Source of the DNA: an uncultured Erythrobacter sp.
Lineage (GTDB): Bacteria; Pseudomonadota; Alphaproteobacteria; Sphingomonadales; Sphingomonadaceae
Assembly: GCA_947488155.1 (NCBI GenBank)
Contig: CANKYK010000001.1
Span: 186,001-250,000, forward strand
DNA: 64,000 nucleotides
Direction of reading: 5' to 3'
Translations under genes and position numbers: made by a program
Notes under the pieces: generated by a model
What the model was told of the DNA's origin: nothing
Database searches by the model: none
What the model saw: the letters and a program-made list of their open reading frames with translations, nothing else
Shown here: positions 25,510-35,148 of the stretch, in pieces
Layout of the letters: each line of letters starts with the position of its first letter
How positions within the stretch are numbered: the stretch's first letter is position 1

Positions 25510-28500
25510 ATGCAGATCAGCAGGCTAAAGCTCAGTGGTTTTAAGAGCTTTGTTGAGCCTGCTGAATTGCGCGTCGAGCCCGGCTTAACCGGCGTTGTTG
25601 GCCCCAATGGCTGCGGCAAATCAAACCTGCTGGAGGCGATCCGCTGGGTAATGGGCGAAAACTCGCCCAAGAGCATGCGCTCTGGCGGGATGGAAGATGT
25701 GATCTTCGCGGGCACGAGCTCGCGCCCGCCGCGAGATTTCGCTGAGGTTGTTCTACATGCATCGGACGATGATAACGAAGAGCTGATCGTCACCCGCCGG
25801 ATAGAACGCGGCGCAGGCAGCGCCTACCGCGTTAATGGCCGCGATGTCCGCGCAAAAGACGTCTCGCTGACCTTCGCCGATGCCGCCACCGGCGCGCACT
25901 CTCCGGCATTGGTGAGCCAGGGCAAGATCGCGCAAGTGATCGCGGCAAAGCCAACCGAGCGCAGGCAAATGCTGGAAGAGGCCGCCGGGATCGCCGGCCT
26001 GCACGTGCGGCGCAAGGACGCCGAGAGCAAGCTGCGCCAGACCGAAGCGAACCTGGCCCGGCTCGAAGATTTGATGGCGGGTCTCGACACGCAGATGGCT
26101 TCGCTGCGGCGGCAATCGAAGCAGGCCGAACGCTATAAGAAACTGACTGATCAGATACAGATCGCAGAGGCGCGTCTACTGTTCGCACGTTGGCGCGATG
26201 CCGCCGACGCAGCAAAGGAAGCTCGTGCAGCGGCTCAGGGCGCGGATGACAAGGTCGCAGCCGCGAAAGAGCAATCCAATATCGCGCAAAAGGCACAAGC
26301 AGAGGCCGCAGCAAAGTTGGCCGAGGCCCGTGATGAGCTGGCCGATCGCCGTGATGACAGCAGCGCGCATGGTCACCGCATGGCTGCTCTGGCGGAGAAG
26401 CTGGAAGCGGCGGAGCAACGGCTCGCCGACCTTGAGCGTCAGCGCGTTCGGCTAGAAGAAGATCGCGGCGATGCGGATCGGATGACCAGCGATGCTGCCG
26501 ATGCTCTGGAGCGCCTGACCCGTGAAATGGCGGCAAGCGATGCTGCGCTAAAACGGGATGAAGAACTGCGCCCGGCCATGGCTGCAAAATCAGAGGATAC
26601 GGAACGCGCGAGCCGAACAGCTGAGCTCGCTCTGGCCAAAGCGACTGCAGACCATGCCGGAGTCGAGGCGGAATGGCGCGTCGCAGAAGCCGCGATTGAG
26701 CAGGCGGAGACCCGGCTTGCGCGCCTGCGGAGCGAGCAGGAGCGGTTGGAACGGCAGCAGGCCGAACTGACCTCTGGGAATGATCCAGAGGCCGAAGTCG
26801 AGACGGCCAAGGCCGATGTCGCTGCAGCAGATGAGGCGCTTGCGAAGCTGCGCGAGACGCTGGAGGCCAACCAAGCCCGCAAGTCCGATCTACAGATAGC
26901 GCGCGATGATGCGGCGGCAGCGTTTGCGGCAGCGAAAGCAGAATTGGCCGGGATCGAACGCGAATATTCCGCTTTAGCGCGCGACCGCGATGCAAGAGCC
27001 AAGCGTACCAAGGACAGCGCCGGATTGCCGCAAGCGCTCGAAAAGGTTGCGGTTGAACGCGGTTATGAGCGCGCCATGGCCGCTGTGCTGGGCCGCGATT
27101 CCAAATCACCCCTTGGCTCTCCCGGAGAAGGCAAAGAAGGCAGGTTTTGGGCCGGTGGTTCCGCTCCAAAGCCAGTCAAAGACAGCCTGATCGACCACCT
27201 CACCCATTGCCCAGAAGAGCTCCGCGCGCGCCTTGCCTTGGTCCATGTTGCGGACGAAGACGATAGCCGAACGCTCAATCCCGGCGAATGGCTCGTTACA
27301 AAGGCAGGCCATTTGCGCCGCTGGGACGGATTTGTTGCGCGCGGCGAAGGCGCAGCCGAGGCAGCCAAGCTGGAGGCCGCAAACAGGCTCACTGAGCTGG
27401 AAGGCATATTGCCCGGATTGCGAGATGCCGCGGAAAACGCAGAAGGCAACGAACGCAGCGCACGCGAGGAACTGACGGCGCTGCAAACTAATCTGGTCGC
27501 TCAAGAACGCGAGATCACGGGCGCCATCGAAGAAGAACGCCATGCTCTGCGGCGTCTTGACCAAGCCGAAGCCGCCAAAGAACGGATCGCCGCGCGGCTT
27601 GCAGAATTGGCCAGCTCTCGCGCGGAACTTGGCGAGCAAACAAGCGCAGCCGAAAGCGATCTGACCGGCGCCAAGGAAAAACGCGACACCCTGCCTTCGC
27701 CCGACACTGGCCGCGCGGGTCTAGAGGCGGCTCAGGCGAAACACGAAGCGGCGCGTTCCGCAGTCCAAGCGGCGATGGCCGAGCTCGCTGCGCATGATCA
27801 GGGCCTGGCCGTAACGCGCGAACGCAACGCGGCCCAGCAGGCCGACCGTGCGAACTGGGAGGCACGCTCTGGCGAAGCCGCACGGCGGATGGCCGAGGCC
27901 GGACGGCGGCTTGAAGAGATCGAGCAAGAACGCAAAGTCTTCGCAGACAAGCCCGCATCTCTAATCGAAGAGATTGAGCAAGGTGATGCGCTGCGCACCC
28001 GGCTGGGCGAGGAATTGGCGGTGGCCGAGGCGGCGCTGGCAGAATGTCAGGCGGCGATGTCCACTTGCGACAACGCGCTGGCAGAAGCAGGCGAAGCGCT
28101 GACGGTGGCGCGCGAAGGCCGCGCCACTCTGGCAGCGCGGGCGGAAAGCCAAGAGGCACGGCGCGGCGAAATGGCGCGGATCTCTGGAGAGCGGTTCCAA
28201 TGCCCGCCGCCGATGCTGGCCGAACGCTTTGAATTTGAAGCGCAAACGGTGCTCGATGCGACCGCTGAAGGCAATGAAATGGAACGCCTCAGCGCCAGCC
28301 GTGAACGCATTGGCCCGGTCAATCTGGTGGCCGCCGAAGAGCTTGAAAAACTCGAAGCCGAGCATGGCAGCAGCGCCAGCGAACAAGCGGAACTGACCGA
28401 GGCGGTAAACCGCCTGCGCGGATCGATCGGCAATCTCAATCGCGAGGGGCGAGAGCGACTGCGCACCGCATTTGAAGAGGTCGACGGGCATTTCCGCGAG

Positions 28501-28932
28501 CTGTTCACCCGCCTGTTTGAAGGCGGCCAGGCGCATTTGGCTCTGATCGATAGCGACGATCCGCTGGAGGCCGGCCTGGAGATCTACGCGCAGCCACCAG
28601 GCAAGCGCTTGCAATCCTTATCACTGCTGTCTGGCGGGGAACAGGCGCTGACCGCAACGGCACTGATCTTCGCTCTGTTCCTGACGAATCCAGCGCCGAT
28701 CTGCGTGCTCGACGAGGTCGATGCGCCGCTGGACGATGCGAATATTGAGCGCTTCTGCGACTTGCTCGATTCGATGGTTCAGAACACGCAAACGCGCTAT
28801 CTGATCGTTACTCACAATGCCGTGACGATGAGCCGGATGCATCGCCTGTTCGGTGTGACGATGGCGGAAAAAGGCGTCTCACGCCTAGTCAGCGTAGATC
28901 TGGGTGAAGCGGCTCTGATGGTCGCGGAGTAA
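25510..28932 (+). CDS. smc: Chromosome segregation protein SMC
   Basis: A 1140-residue SMC ATPase. Walker A GPNGCGKSN lies at residues 31-39, followed by a long coiled coil (about 165-500). The short hinge-like globular part spans about 505-625 (ALEKVAVERGYERAMAAVLG), then comes a second coiled coil (to about 970). The C-terminal half-ATPase has signature LSGGEQALTA and Walker B CVLDEVDAPLDD. It compacts and segregates the chromosome with ScpA and ScpB, which are not in this window. The hinge is compact, as I recall for alphaproteobacteria. Confidence 0.95.
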   Translation: MQISRLKLSGFKSFVEPAELRVEPGLTGVVGPNGCGKSNLLEAIRWVMGENSPKSMRSGGMEDVIFAGTSSRPPRDFAEVVLHASDDDNEELIVTRRIERGAGSAYRVNGRDVRAKDVSLTFADAATGAHSPALVSQGKIAQVIAAKPTERRQMLEEAAGIAGLHVRRKDAESKLRQTEANLARLEDLMAGLDTQMASLRRQSKQAERYKKLTDQIQIAEARLLFARWRDAADAAKEARAAAQGADDKVAAAKEQSNIAQKAQAEAAAKLAEARDELADRRDDSSAHGHRMAALAEKLEAAEQRLADLERQRVRLEEDRGDADRMTSDAADALERLTREMAASDAALKRDEELRPAMAAKSEDTERASRTAELALAKATADHAGVEAEWRVAEAAIEQAETRLARLRSEQERLERQQAELTSGNDPEAEVETAKADVAAADEALAKLRETLEANQARKSDLQIARDDAAAAFAAAKAELAGIEREYSALARDRDARAKRTKDSAGLPQALEKVAVERGYERAMAAVLGRDSKSPLGSPGEGKEGRFWAGGSAPKPVKDSLIDHLTHCPEELRARLALVHVADEDDSRTLNPGEWLVTKAGHLRRWDGFVARGEGAAEAAKLEAANRLTELEGILPGLRDAAENAEGNERSAREELTALQTNLVAQEREITGAIEEERHALRRLDQAEAAKERIAARLAELASSRAELGEQTSAAESDLTGAKEKRDTLPSPDTGRAGLEAAQAKHEAARSAVQAAMAELAAHDQGLAVTRERNAAQQADRANWEARSGEAARRMAEAGRRLEEIEQERKVFADKPASLIEEIEQGDALRTRLGEELAVAEAALAECQAAMSTCDNALAEAGEALTVAREGRATLAARAESQEARRGEMARISGERFQCPPPMLAERFEFEAQTVLDATAEGNEMERLSASRERIGPVNLVAAEELEKLEAEHGSSASEQAELTEAVNRLRGSIGNLNREGRERLRTAFEEVDGHFRELFTRLFEGGQAHLALIDSDDPLEAGLEIYAQPPGKRLQSLSLLSGGEQALTATALIFALFLTNPAPICVLDEVDAPLDDANIERFCDLLDSMVQNTQTRYLIVTHNAVTMSRMHRLFGVTMAEKGVSRLVSVDLGEAALMVAE

Positions 28933-28984
28933 CCGGAGCAGATTTGAGCGCGCGGGGCTAGCGCCGCAACACTTCAATCAATGA

Positions 28985-29416
28985 CTAAGCTTCGATGGCT
29001 GTCGCAAGGCGCGCGCGGATCGATTTCAGCTTGGCAATTGCTTCGCTGAAATCCTTGGCAGGAGCGGCCGCAGCCCTGCTGCCGCCTTCGCTGCTATCGT
29101 CACCATCGGCGCGGCGATCCCCAACCCGGCGATCAAGGCCCCGCCGATCTCCACCAGCGCTGTTGCTCGCTCGCAAGGCCGCCTGTGCGCCTTTCAGCGT
29201 GTAACCTTCTTCGTTGACGAGCTGATTGATCTTCTCAACCAATTCAACGTCTTCAGGTCGATAGTAACGCCGACCGCCGCTGCGTTTCAGGGGTTTGAGA
29301 GCTGTAAATTGCTGCTCCCAATAACGCAGCACGTGAGGCTTGATGCCCAATCCATCACTGACCTCGCCGATAGTCCGAAGCGCACTTTCGTCCTTGCCAT
29401 CGTCAAAGTCAGTCAT
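28985..29416 (-). CDS. MerR family transcriptional regulator
   Basis: A 143-residue MerR-type regulator. The helix-turn-helix (RTIGEVSDGLGIKPHVLRYWEQQFTALKPLKR) is followed by RRYYRPEDVELVEKINQLVNEEGYTLKGA, then a short, disordered Arg/Asp-rich tail with no cysteine metal site. This form is routinely found next to ihfA in alphaproteobacteria; its targets are unknown. It begins three bases after the ihfA stop and is probably in the rpmF-plsX-fabH-ihfA transcript. Confidence 0.88.
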   Translation of the reverse strand: MTDFDDGKDESALRTIGEVSDGLGIKPHVLRYWEQQFTALKPLKRSGGRRYYRPEDVELVEKINQLVNEEGYTLKGAQAALRASNSAGGDRRGLDRRVGDRRADGDDSSEGGSRAAAAPAKDFSEAIAKLKSIRARLATAIEA

Positions 29417-29419
29417 CGA

Positions 29420-29722
29420 TTATGCACCCTTTGCGATTTGCTCTTTCAGCAATTGGCTGGCGCGGAAGGTCATTACGCGGCGCGGCGTAATCGGCACTTC
29501 AACACCGGTCTTGGGATTGCGGCCAATCCGTTCGCGCTTGTCACGCAGAACAAAACTGCCAAAGCCGGAAATCTTCACATTCTCACCATCGGCAAGAGCA
29601 CCGCACATCTTGTCGAGAATTGCCTCAACCATGTCGAGCGATTCGGACCGGCTAAAGCCCATACGGCGGTTAATCGTTTCGGCCAGATCGGCGCGGGTAA
29701 GAGTGCCCACAGAACGCATCAT
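29420..29722 (-). CDS. ihfA: Integration host factor subunit alpha
   Basis: A 100-residue HU/IHF family DNA-bending protein. It has [21 protein letters not shown], the [13 protein letters not shown] core and the [17 protein letters not shown] beta-arm with the tip proline. It pairs with IhfB to bend DNA sharply at specific sites. Start 29722 is the first of two adjacent ATGs, six bases after AGGAGG. It lies downstream of fabH and upstream of the merR gene, the usual alphaproteobacterial order. Confidence 0.93.
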   Translation of the reverse strand: MMRSVGTLTRADLAETINRRMGFSRSESLDMVEAILDKMCGALADGENVKISGFGSFVLRDKRERIGRNPKTGVEVPITPRRVMTFRASQLLKEQIAKGA

Positions 29723-29851
29723 GCAAATCCTCCTTGTAGGTGCGACCACAAAGCGTAGCCTATCGTAGAGTTATCGCGCAATTTTCGCAACTTGGTGGTG
29801 AGTATTGCTGCAAAATTGTGCACATTGTCTAAATGTCGAATGCCGGAATGA

Positions 29852-30829
29852 CTAAATCCGGATCAGGCTAGCGCCCCAAGTGAAGCCGCCGCCCATCGCC
29901 TCTAACATGACCAAATCGCCTGTCTTGATCCGGCCGTCGCGGCGCGCAGTATCCAGCGCGAGTGGGACCGAAGCGGCAGATGTATTCGCGTGCTGATCAA
30001 CCGTCACCACGATCTTTTCAGCCGGCAGGCCAAGCTTGCGCGCGGTCGCATCAAGGATTCGAGCGTTGGCCTGATGCGGGACAACCCAATCGATATCGTC
30101 AGCCGAAATACCCGCATCTTCAATCACTTCATGCAAAACATTGGTCAGATTGACGACCGCGCGACGGAACACCTCGCGGCCCTTCATACGCAAATGCCCA
30201 ACAGTCTGCGTCGTTGACGGTCCGCCATCAACATAAAGCAAATCATGCTGCGCGCCGTCCGCATGTAAGCGCGTGGAAATAATGCCAGCCGCATCATCTT
30301 TATCGCTGGAGTTTGCATCATCGCGCTCAATAACGATTGCACCCGCCCCATCGCCAAATAGCACGCAGGTGGTGCGATCTTCCCAATCCAGAATTCGGCT
30401 GAATGTCTCCGCCCCAATTACCAGAGCCCGCTTCGCCATGCCCGATTGCAGCATCGAATCGGCAGTCGCGAGCGCATAGAGAAAGCCGGAGCAGACCGCC
30501 GCGACATCAAAGGCGATGCAGCCATTACAGCCCAGCGCATGCTGAACCTTGGTCGCGGTTGCGGGAAATGTATTGTCCGGCGTGGCCGTGGCCAACACGA
30601 TCAGATCGATCTCACTCGCCTGCATGCCAGCATCATCAAGCGCGGCACGCGCCGCCGCAATCGCCAAGGTTGAGGTCGTTTCGTCGTCCGACGCGATGTA
30701 GCGCTGGCGAATGCCGGTGCGCTCAACAATCCATTCATCGCTGGTGTCTACGCGCGCGGCAAGCTCTGCATTGGTGACCACGTTCGCCGGCAATGCCGAG
30801 CCCGTGCCGCGCAGGCGGGAACGCGTCAC
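29852..30829 (-). CDS. fabH: Beta-ketoacyl-ACP synthase III FabH
   Basis: A 325-residue condensing enzyme that starts fatty-acid synthesis by joining acetyl-CoA with malonyl-ACP. The catalytic triad is visible: Cys113 in [11 protein letters not shown], His in [10 protein letters not shown] and Asn in [11 protein letters not shown]. Length matches E. coli FabH. The ATG at 30829 overlaps the plsX stop by four bases, so expression is probably coupled with phospholipid synthesis. Confidence 0.95.
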   Translation of the reverse strand: MTRSRLRGTGSALPANVVTNAELAARVDTSDEWIVERTGIRQRYIASDDETTSTLAIAAARAALDDAGMQASEIDLIVLATATPDNTFPATATKVQHALGCNGCIAFDVAAVCSGFLYALATADSMLQSGMAKRALVIGAETFSRILDWEDRTTCVLFGDGAGAIVIERDDANSSDKDDAAGIISTRLHADGAQHDLLYVDGGPSTTQTVGHLRMKGREVFRRAVVNLTNVLHEVIEDAGISADDIDWVVPHQANARILDATARKLGLPAEKIVVTVDQHANTSAASVPLALDTARRDGRIKTGDLVMLEAMGGGFTWGASLIRI

Positions 30830-31926
30830 GCAGGAGCCTCGCTATCGGGTTTTACCGCCTTCGCGGTACCATTGCCGTTTTCTTTGAGCGCATCCTCGCC
30901 GAGCTCTGCCAAACCTTGCGAAATACGCTGTGTCAGGTTGTTCTTAAGCAGGCTGGCGGTCACCGCGACGGCATTGGCAACGCCAGCTGCATTCGCGCTG
31001 CCATGGCTTTTCACAACGACGCCATTCAGGCCCAGAAATACCGCGCCATTGTGGTTGTTCGGGTCGAGATGATGCCGCAGCAGCTCCGTCGCGGGGCGCG
31101 AAACCAGAAAGCCGATCTTGGAGCGCAGCGAGCTGGTGAATGCGTTGCGCAGCAGGTCGGTGACGAAGCGAGCAGAGCCTTCGATCGCTTTCAAGGCGAT
31201 GTTGCCAGAGAAGCCATCGGTCACGACAACATGGGTCTCGCCGCGATTGATCTTGTCGGATTCGACAAACCCGTCAAACTGCAGCGCAAGCCCGCCATCG
31301 CTGGCCTCGCTCGCTTCTTGCAAGCGAGCGGCCGCATCGCGCAAAGCGTCCGTGCCTTTAATTTCCTCCGTGCCGATGTTGAGTAGGCGGACCCTAGGCC
31401 GTTCAAAGCCGTTGACGATCCGCGAATAGGCCGCGCCCATCACCGCATATTGCACCAGATTGCGAGCGTTCGCCTCTGTGTTTGCGCCGAGGTCGAGCAT
31501 CACGACGTCGTGTTCTTCAAGTGTCGGAAGCAGAGCTGCCAAAGCGGGTCGTCCAATGCCCGGCATGGTGCGCAGGGCAAGCTTACTCATCGCCATCAAA
31601 GCGCCGGTATTACCTGCGCTGACAGCGGCGCCAGCGTCGCCAGCTTTCACGGCATTGACCGCCAGGCCCATGCTCGTGGTCTTTGCGCGGCGAATGGCCC
31701 GGCTGGGCAATTCATCCCCGCCAATCACATCTTCGCAGTGCAGTATTTCGGAGGCGCCGCGCAAAGCCGGGTGCGCCTCTAGCGCGGATTCGATCCGCGC
31801 CTGGTCACCAACCAACAAGAATTGAAAATCTTCATGACGGCGACGCGCCAGCGCAGCGCCCTCAACCATTACGCGCACGCCTTCATCGCCGCCCATCGCA
31901 TCAATAGCGATACGCGGCAGGCTCAT
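30826..31926 (-). CDS. plsX: Phosphate acyltransferase PlsX
   Basis: A 366-residue enzyme that turns acyl-ACP into acyl-phosphate for PlsY in phosphatidic acid synthesis. It opens [19 protein letters not shown] and contains the NTGALMA and [12 protein letters not shown] segments of the family, and [14 protein letters not shown] further on. It lies between rpmF and fabH in the conserved rpmF-plsX-fabH order. The tail after about residue 345 is a low-complexity extension. Confidence 0.95.
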   Translation of the reverse strand: MSLPRIAIDAMGGDEGVRVMVEGAALARRRHEDFQFLLVGDQARIESALEAHPALRGASEILHCEDVIGGDELPSRAIRRAKTTSMGLAVNAVKAGDAGAAVSAGNTGALMAMSKLALRTMPGIGRPALAALLPTLEEHDVVMLDLGANTEANARNLVQYAVMGAAYSRIVNGFERPRVRLLNIGTEEIKGTDALRDAAARLQEASEASDGGLALQFDGFVESDKINRGETHVVVTDGFSGNIALKAIEGSARFVTDLLRNAFTSSLRSKIGFLVSRPATELLRHHLDPNNHNGAVFLGLNGVVVKSHGSANAAGVANAVAVTASLLKNNLTQRISQGLAELGEDALKENGNGTAKAVKPDSEAPA

Positions 31927-31956
31927 GGCTGGTTCTCCGTCAAAGTCACTGCCGCC

Positions 31957-32133
31957 TTAAACGACCGCGACAACCTCACGCCCGTTATAGAACCCGCAAT
32001 GCGGACACAGGTTGTGAGGACGCTTCAGCTCCCCACAATTGTTGCATTCGTGATGCGCTTCTACTTTCAGCGAATCGTGTGCGCGGCGATTGCCGCGGCG
32101 ATGTGGGGATACTTTTCTCTTAGGGACAGCCAT
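31957..32133 (-). CDS. rpmF: 50S ribosomal protein L32
   Basis: A 58-residue protein found by direct translation of the minus strand. It opens [20 protein letters not shown], followed by a zinc ribbon with cysteines in CNNCGEL and CPHCGFYN, and ends GREVVAVV. These are the standard L32 features. It is the first gene of the rpmF-plsX-fabH run, 30 bases before plsX. Confidence 0.95.
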   Translation of the reverse strand: MAVPKRKVSPHRRGNRRAHDSLKVEAHHECNNCGELKRPHNLCPHCGFYNGREVVAVV

Positions 32134-32353
32134 TCCGGCACCTGTTTCTCAAATAAACTGTGTCTTTGCGCAGTGTTACGCATCAATGTGATGATCCCTT
32201 AGGGTAAGCCATCGTGCCGCACAAGTTTTCCCTTGTACGAAAATCCAAGCCAATACCGCCGGGCAAGCCGCGCGCTATAGCGTAAAAATCGCACGTTGCA
32301 AGCCGCTCTTGACCCGCCTAGCACCCGAATAACACGTTTTGAGGGAACTATTT

Positions 32354-32749
32354 ATGATTACGCTTCCGGTAACTCTGGCCGCCGCGGCTGCGGCTGCGAT
32401 CTTGAACATCTGGCTATCAATACGGATCGGGCAAGTGCGAAATGCAACGCAGGTTTTTGTTGGCGATGGCGGAAATGAACAAGTCCAGCGTCGGATGCGC
32501 GCGCAATTGAACTTTGTCGAAAACACGGCCTTTGTGCTGATTCTGATCGCCGCGATTGAACTTTCCGGCAGGGGCGGAACATGGCTCGCCTATGTTGCTG
32601 GTATTTATATGCTTGGCCGGGTGGCGCACGGGTTTGGCATGGATGGCGGCAGCTTGGCCAAAGGCCGGTTTATCGGCACGATCATCACCCTGCTCACGCA
32701 GCTGGGATTGGCGGTCGCCGCAACGCTTGTTGTGCTTCGGGTGATTTAG
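32354..32749 (+). CDS. MAPEG family membrane protein
   Basis: A 131-residue protein with about four membrane helices and the MAPEG motif region RMRAQLNFVENTAFVLIL, then YMLGRVAHGFGM. MAPEG proteins include glutathione-dependent transferases and peroxidases of membranes; the bacterial members are mostly uncharacterised. GAGGGAAC is eight bases before the ATG at 32354. It is monocistronic as far as can be seen. Confidence 0.88.
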   Translation: MITLPVTLAAAAAAAILNIWLSIRIGQVRNATQVFVGDGGNEQVQRRMRAQLNFVENTAFVLILIAAIELSGRGGTWLAYVAGIYMLGRVAHGFGMDGGSLAKGRFIGTIITLLTQLGLAVAATLVVLRVI

Positions 32750-32772
32750 CAGACAGGGCGCGCTCGCCGCAC

Positions 32773-33441
32773 CTAAGACAAGATGTAATCGCTCACAAAC
32801 TGGTTCGTCTTGCGTTCCTGGCCAAAGGTGCTGGTCGGGCCGTGCCCGGGGATGAACATAACATCCTCACCCAATGGCCACAGGCGCTGGGTAATCGCAT
32901 CGATCAGGTCCTGATGATTGCCACGCGGGAAATCGGTCCGCCCGATTGAACCCTGGAACAGCACATCGCCGACAATCGCAAACCGGCTCGGCTCGTGGAA
33001 GAACACCACATGGCCGGGCGTGTGGCCGGGACAATGGATCACATCCAATGTCAGTTCGCCAACGGTAACGGTATCGCCATGCTCCAGCCAGCGGGTCGGC
33101 TCAAAGCTTTTAGCCTCCATGCCGTAGCGCGCGCCGTCATTGTCGAGCTGCTCAATCCAGAACAAATCATCCTTGTGCGGCCCTTCGATCAGAAGTCCGA
33201 GCTCCTCAGCCAGCATACCAGCCTGCCCGCAATGATCGAGATGCCCGTGGGTAATCAGGATTTTCTCCAGCGTCACACCAGCTTTAGCCACGCCGTCTTT
33301 CAGCTTGTGCAGATCGCCGCCTGGATCAATCAAGGCCGCGCGCATCGTCTTTGTGCACCAGATCAGCGAGCAGTTTTGCTGGAGCGGCGTAACCGGAATA
33401 ATCGCGGCTTTCATGGGCGGCGTTTTGGGTTGTTCGGTCAT
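32773..33441 (-). CDS. MBL-fold metallo-hydrolase, glyoxalase II-like
   Basis: A 222-residue metallo-beta-lactamase-fold hydrolase. The metal motif HGHLDH is at about residues 65-70, with further ligands in the GHTPGHVVF and PGHGPTS segments. It resembles the YcbL/GloB-like group that hydrolyses thioesters such as S-lactoylglutathione. It is convergent with the MAPEG gene. The start may be 33441 or the internal ATG at 33414 (MKAAIIPVTPLQQN). Confidence 0.85.
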   Translation of the reverse strand: MTEQPKTPPMKAAIIPVTPLQQNCSLIWCTKTMRAALIDPGGDLHKLKDGVAKAGVTLEKILITHGHLDHCGQAGMLAEELGLLIEGPHKDDLFWIEQLDNDGARYGMEAKSFEPTRWLEHGDTVTVGELTLDVIHCPGHTPGHVVFFHEPSRFAIVGDVLFQGSIGRTDFPRGNHQDLIDAITQRLWPLGEDVMFIPGHGPTSTFGQERKTNQFVSDYILS

Positions 33442-33564
33442 GGCTCAAGATGTGGCGGCGTGCACTCAAGATTGCAAGCGGGCACCTGCGTCGCGCGCGC
33501 AGAACCTAGCCGCTGGGGAAGCACTTTATATCGCTTTGAGCGATTTGTCTGATAACGTGAACCG

Positions 33565-33999
33565 ATGCCCACCTTACCGACATTCCTCGCTCAACTGCCC
33601 TACACCATCCATACGAACCGGGAATTGGGCCTGATGCTTGCCGGAAAGAAACCTCTGGCACATTTTTCTGATGCGAAGGACCTCTTCCCTCCCGTTGTTC
33701 AACGGTATCTGAGACTATTTGATCGGCATGTTGCGTCAGGCCGACTGGTGAGGAGAGATCATGTCATACCACCTGATGAGGATAGAAATTATCATCTGCA
33801 TCGCATTTTGTTCGCCTTGCCGGAAGAGGAGTGGCGCATCGACGCGATGATTGAGCTAATGTCTGGCCACGGATGGGATATTGAGAAGGAACGTCGTGAA
33901 GGCGAACTATTGGGCTATGAGGACTGGATGAATGATCACTATCTAGCTTCCAAATATCCTGAGGGGAAAAGATCCGTATTCGCACAGCCTGACTCCTAA
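33565..33999 (+). CDS. Hypothetical protein
   Basis: A 144-residue protein I do not recognise. It is soluble, rich in Leu, Arg and Glu, with no signal peptide, membrane segment or metal motif. Its base use looks more AT-rich than its neighbours, suggesting transfer. No good ribosome-binding site precedes the ATG. It converges with the S24 repressor gene, and the two stop codons overlap by three bases. Confidence 0.6.
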   Translation: MPTLPTFLAQLPYTIHTNRELGLMLAGKKPLAHFSDAKDLFPPVVQRYLRLFDRHVASGRLVRRDHVIPPDEDRNYHLHRILFALPEEEWRIDAMIELMSGHGWDIEKERREGELLGYEDWMNDHYLASKYPEGKRSVFAQPDS

Positions 34000-34700
34000 A
34001 TCCGGCCTCCTTTCCAAACCACGCGTCCGATAATCTCACAATCCTCCGAAGCAACATCAATCGGCGGATAGGCGAGATTTTGTGAGATCAGTGCGAGCCG
34101 CCCTGGCCCGGCGCTGGCGACGCGTTTCACCATCAGATTGTCGCCGAGCCGCACGACATGCACACCGTCTCTAAAAGGACGTTCAGCGCGGTCGACCAGG
34201 ATCTCGTCACCATCATGCAGCAGCGGCTCCATCGAATCGCCGGTCACCGTGATCGCGGAAAGCTTGGCCCCTTCGAGCCCCTGTTCGGTGAGCCAGCGGC
34301 GTGAGAATTGAAACGCATCGTAGGGCTCTTCTGAATCCGGCAAAGTACCCGCCCCGGCAGAGGCCCCGATATCAAGCCGCGGCACATCGATCCATGCTTT
34401 TGCACCCAAACCCAAACCCAAACCCGGCTGCACCGCCGCACGCAAGTCGTAGGATTTTTCCTTCTCCGATTCGAACAAGGCGCCCAATTCCGTCTCTGCA
34501 ATGCCAAAAAACTGCGCCAGAACGCGCCGGTCATTTTCCTCAAGCTTCTTAGGCGAGCCTTTCGTTATAAATTGCTGCAGATAGCTCGCGTTACGCCCGA
34601 GCATTTTTGACAGATTCGCGAGGCTCACGCCCTGCTCCCTCGACAAGTCCTGCAAGCGCTGACGCGGGTCGATCGGGATGTTCTTTTGTGAGTTCCTCAT
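33996..34700 (-). CDS. S24 family peptidase/helix-turn-helix repressor (LexA/CI-like)
   Basis: A 234-residue repressor. The N-terminal helix-turn-helix (about residues 12-50; GVSLANLSKMLGRNASYLQQFI) is joined by a Gly-Leu repeat linker (93-99) to a C-terminal S24 autoprotease. The Ala-Gly-rich ASAGAG (113-118) is where self-cleavage would be expected. Catalytic Ser156 lies in GDSMEP and Lys192 in LMVKRV. Such proteins self-cleave during RecA-linked DNA damage. A strong ribosome-binding site (AGGAAGGAAAA) precedes the ATG. A perfect 7-bp dyad lies just upstream, a likely operator. Confidence 0.88.
   Translation of the reverse strand: MRNSQKNIPIDPRQRLQDLSREQGVSLANLSKMLGRNASYLQQFITKGSPKKLEENDRRVLAQFFGIAETELGALFESEKEKSYDLRAAVQPGLGLGLGAKAWIDVPRLDIGASAGAGTLPDSEEPYDAFQFSRRWLTEQGLEGAKLSAITVTGDSMEPLLHDGDEILVDRAERPFRDGVHVVRLGDNLMVKRVASAGPGRLALISQNLAYPPIDVASEDCEIIGRVVWKGGRI
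34405..34425. repeat. Hexanucleotide tandem repeat (CCCAAA, 3.5 copies)
   Basis: CCCAAA is repeated three times and followed by CCC within the S24 repressor gene. On the coding strand it gives alternating Gly-Leu at residues 93-99 of the linker between DNA-binding and protease domains. Loss or gain of a unit would stay in frame. Confidence 0.8.
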
Positions 34701-34723
34701 TTTTCCTTCCTACACGCAAGATT

Positions 34724-34743
34724 TTTCCTAGACAAGTAGGAAA
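34724..34743. promoter_or_regulatory. Perfect inverted repeat, candidate operator of the S24 repressor
   Basis: TTTCCTA and TAGGAAA form a perfect 7-bp dyad around GACAAG, 24 bases upstream of the repressor ATG and 82 bases before the divergent 34825 gene. An extra half-site, TTCCTAC, lies at 34707-34713. The position between divergent genes suggests autoregulation and control of both. Binding is inferred. Confidence 0.55.
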
Positions 34744-34824
34744 TCAGATGGAACATTTAATGAACATTGAGCGATTCGAGACAGGATGATTCGCTCTTTC
34801 GAAATCAGATGAAGGGGAAATCAC

Positions 34825-35148
34825 ATGCTGATCAGAGTGATCGAAAAATTCCTGAGGGACCACGACATGCCAGCTACGAAATTTGGGCGGCTCGCCGCGC
34901 ATGACCCGCGCTTTGTGCTCGATTTGCGGATGGGGCGCACGCCGCGCGCCGCCACGGAGGCGCGCACCCGCCAATGGATGTCGGACTATGTCGGAACGGC
35001 AACCAGCGCAGAAGAAGCTGTGACAGAATTCAAGGCAATACCCGGCAGTTTCCGGCCCGGCGACGGTCTAGCCCCAACCTATCGCGCCGGAACATTCGGC
35101 ATGAAACTCGCTCAAAACCTCAGCCAGGATATCGTCCATGCTTATTGA
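34825..35148 (+). CDS. Hypothetical protein, possible helix-turn-helix, divergent from the S24 repressor
   Basis: A 107-residue protein. The N-terminal third (LIRVIEKFLRDHDMPATKFGRLAAHDPRFVLDLRMGRTPRA, about residues 2-42) looks like a helix-turn-helix-type segment that I recall in sphingomonad proteins of unknown role. The rest shows no motif. GGGGAAATCAC precedes the ATG. Its stop overlaps the start of the next gene by 11 bases. It faces the S24 repressor across the dyad, so the two are likely co-regulated. Confidence 0.65.
   Translation: MLIRVIEKFLRDHDMPATKFGRLAAHDPRFVLDLRMGRTPRAATEARTRQWMSDYVGTATSAEEAVTEFKAIPGSFRPGDGLAPTYRAGTFGMKLAQNLSQDIVHAY

Noticed and set aside
25832..27169. 445-codon open frame antisense to smc
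   Set aside because: Lies wholly opposite a certain gene; composition (Arg/Pro/Ser-rich) is typical of a GC-driven shadow frame.
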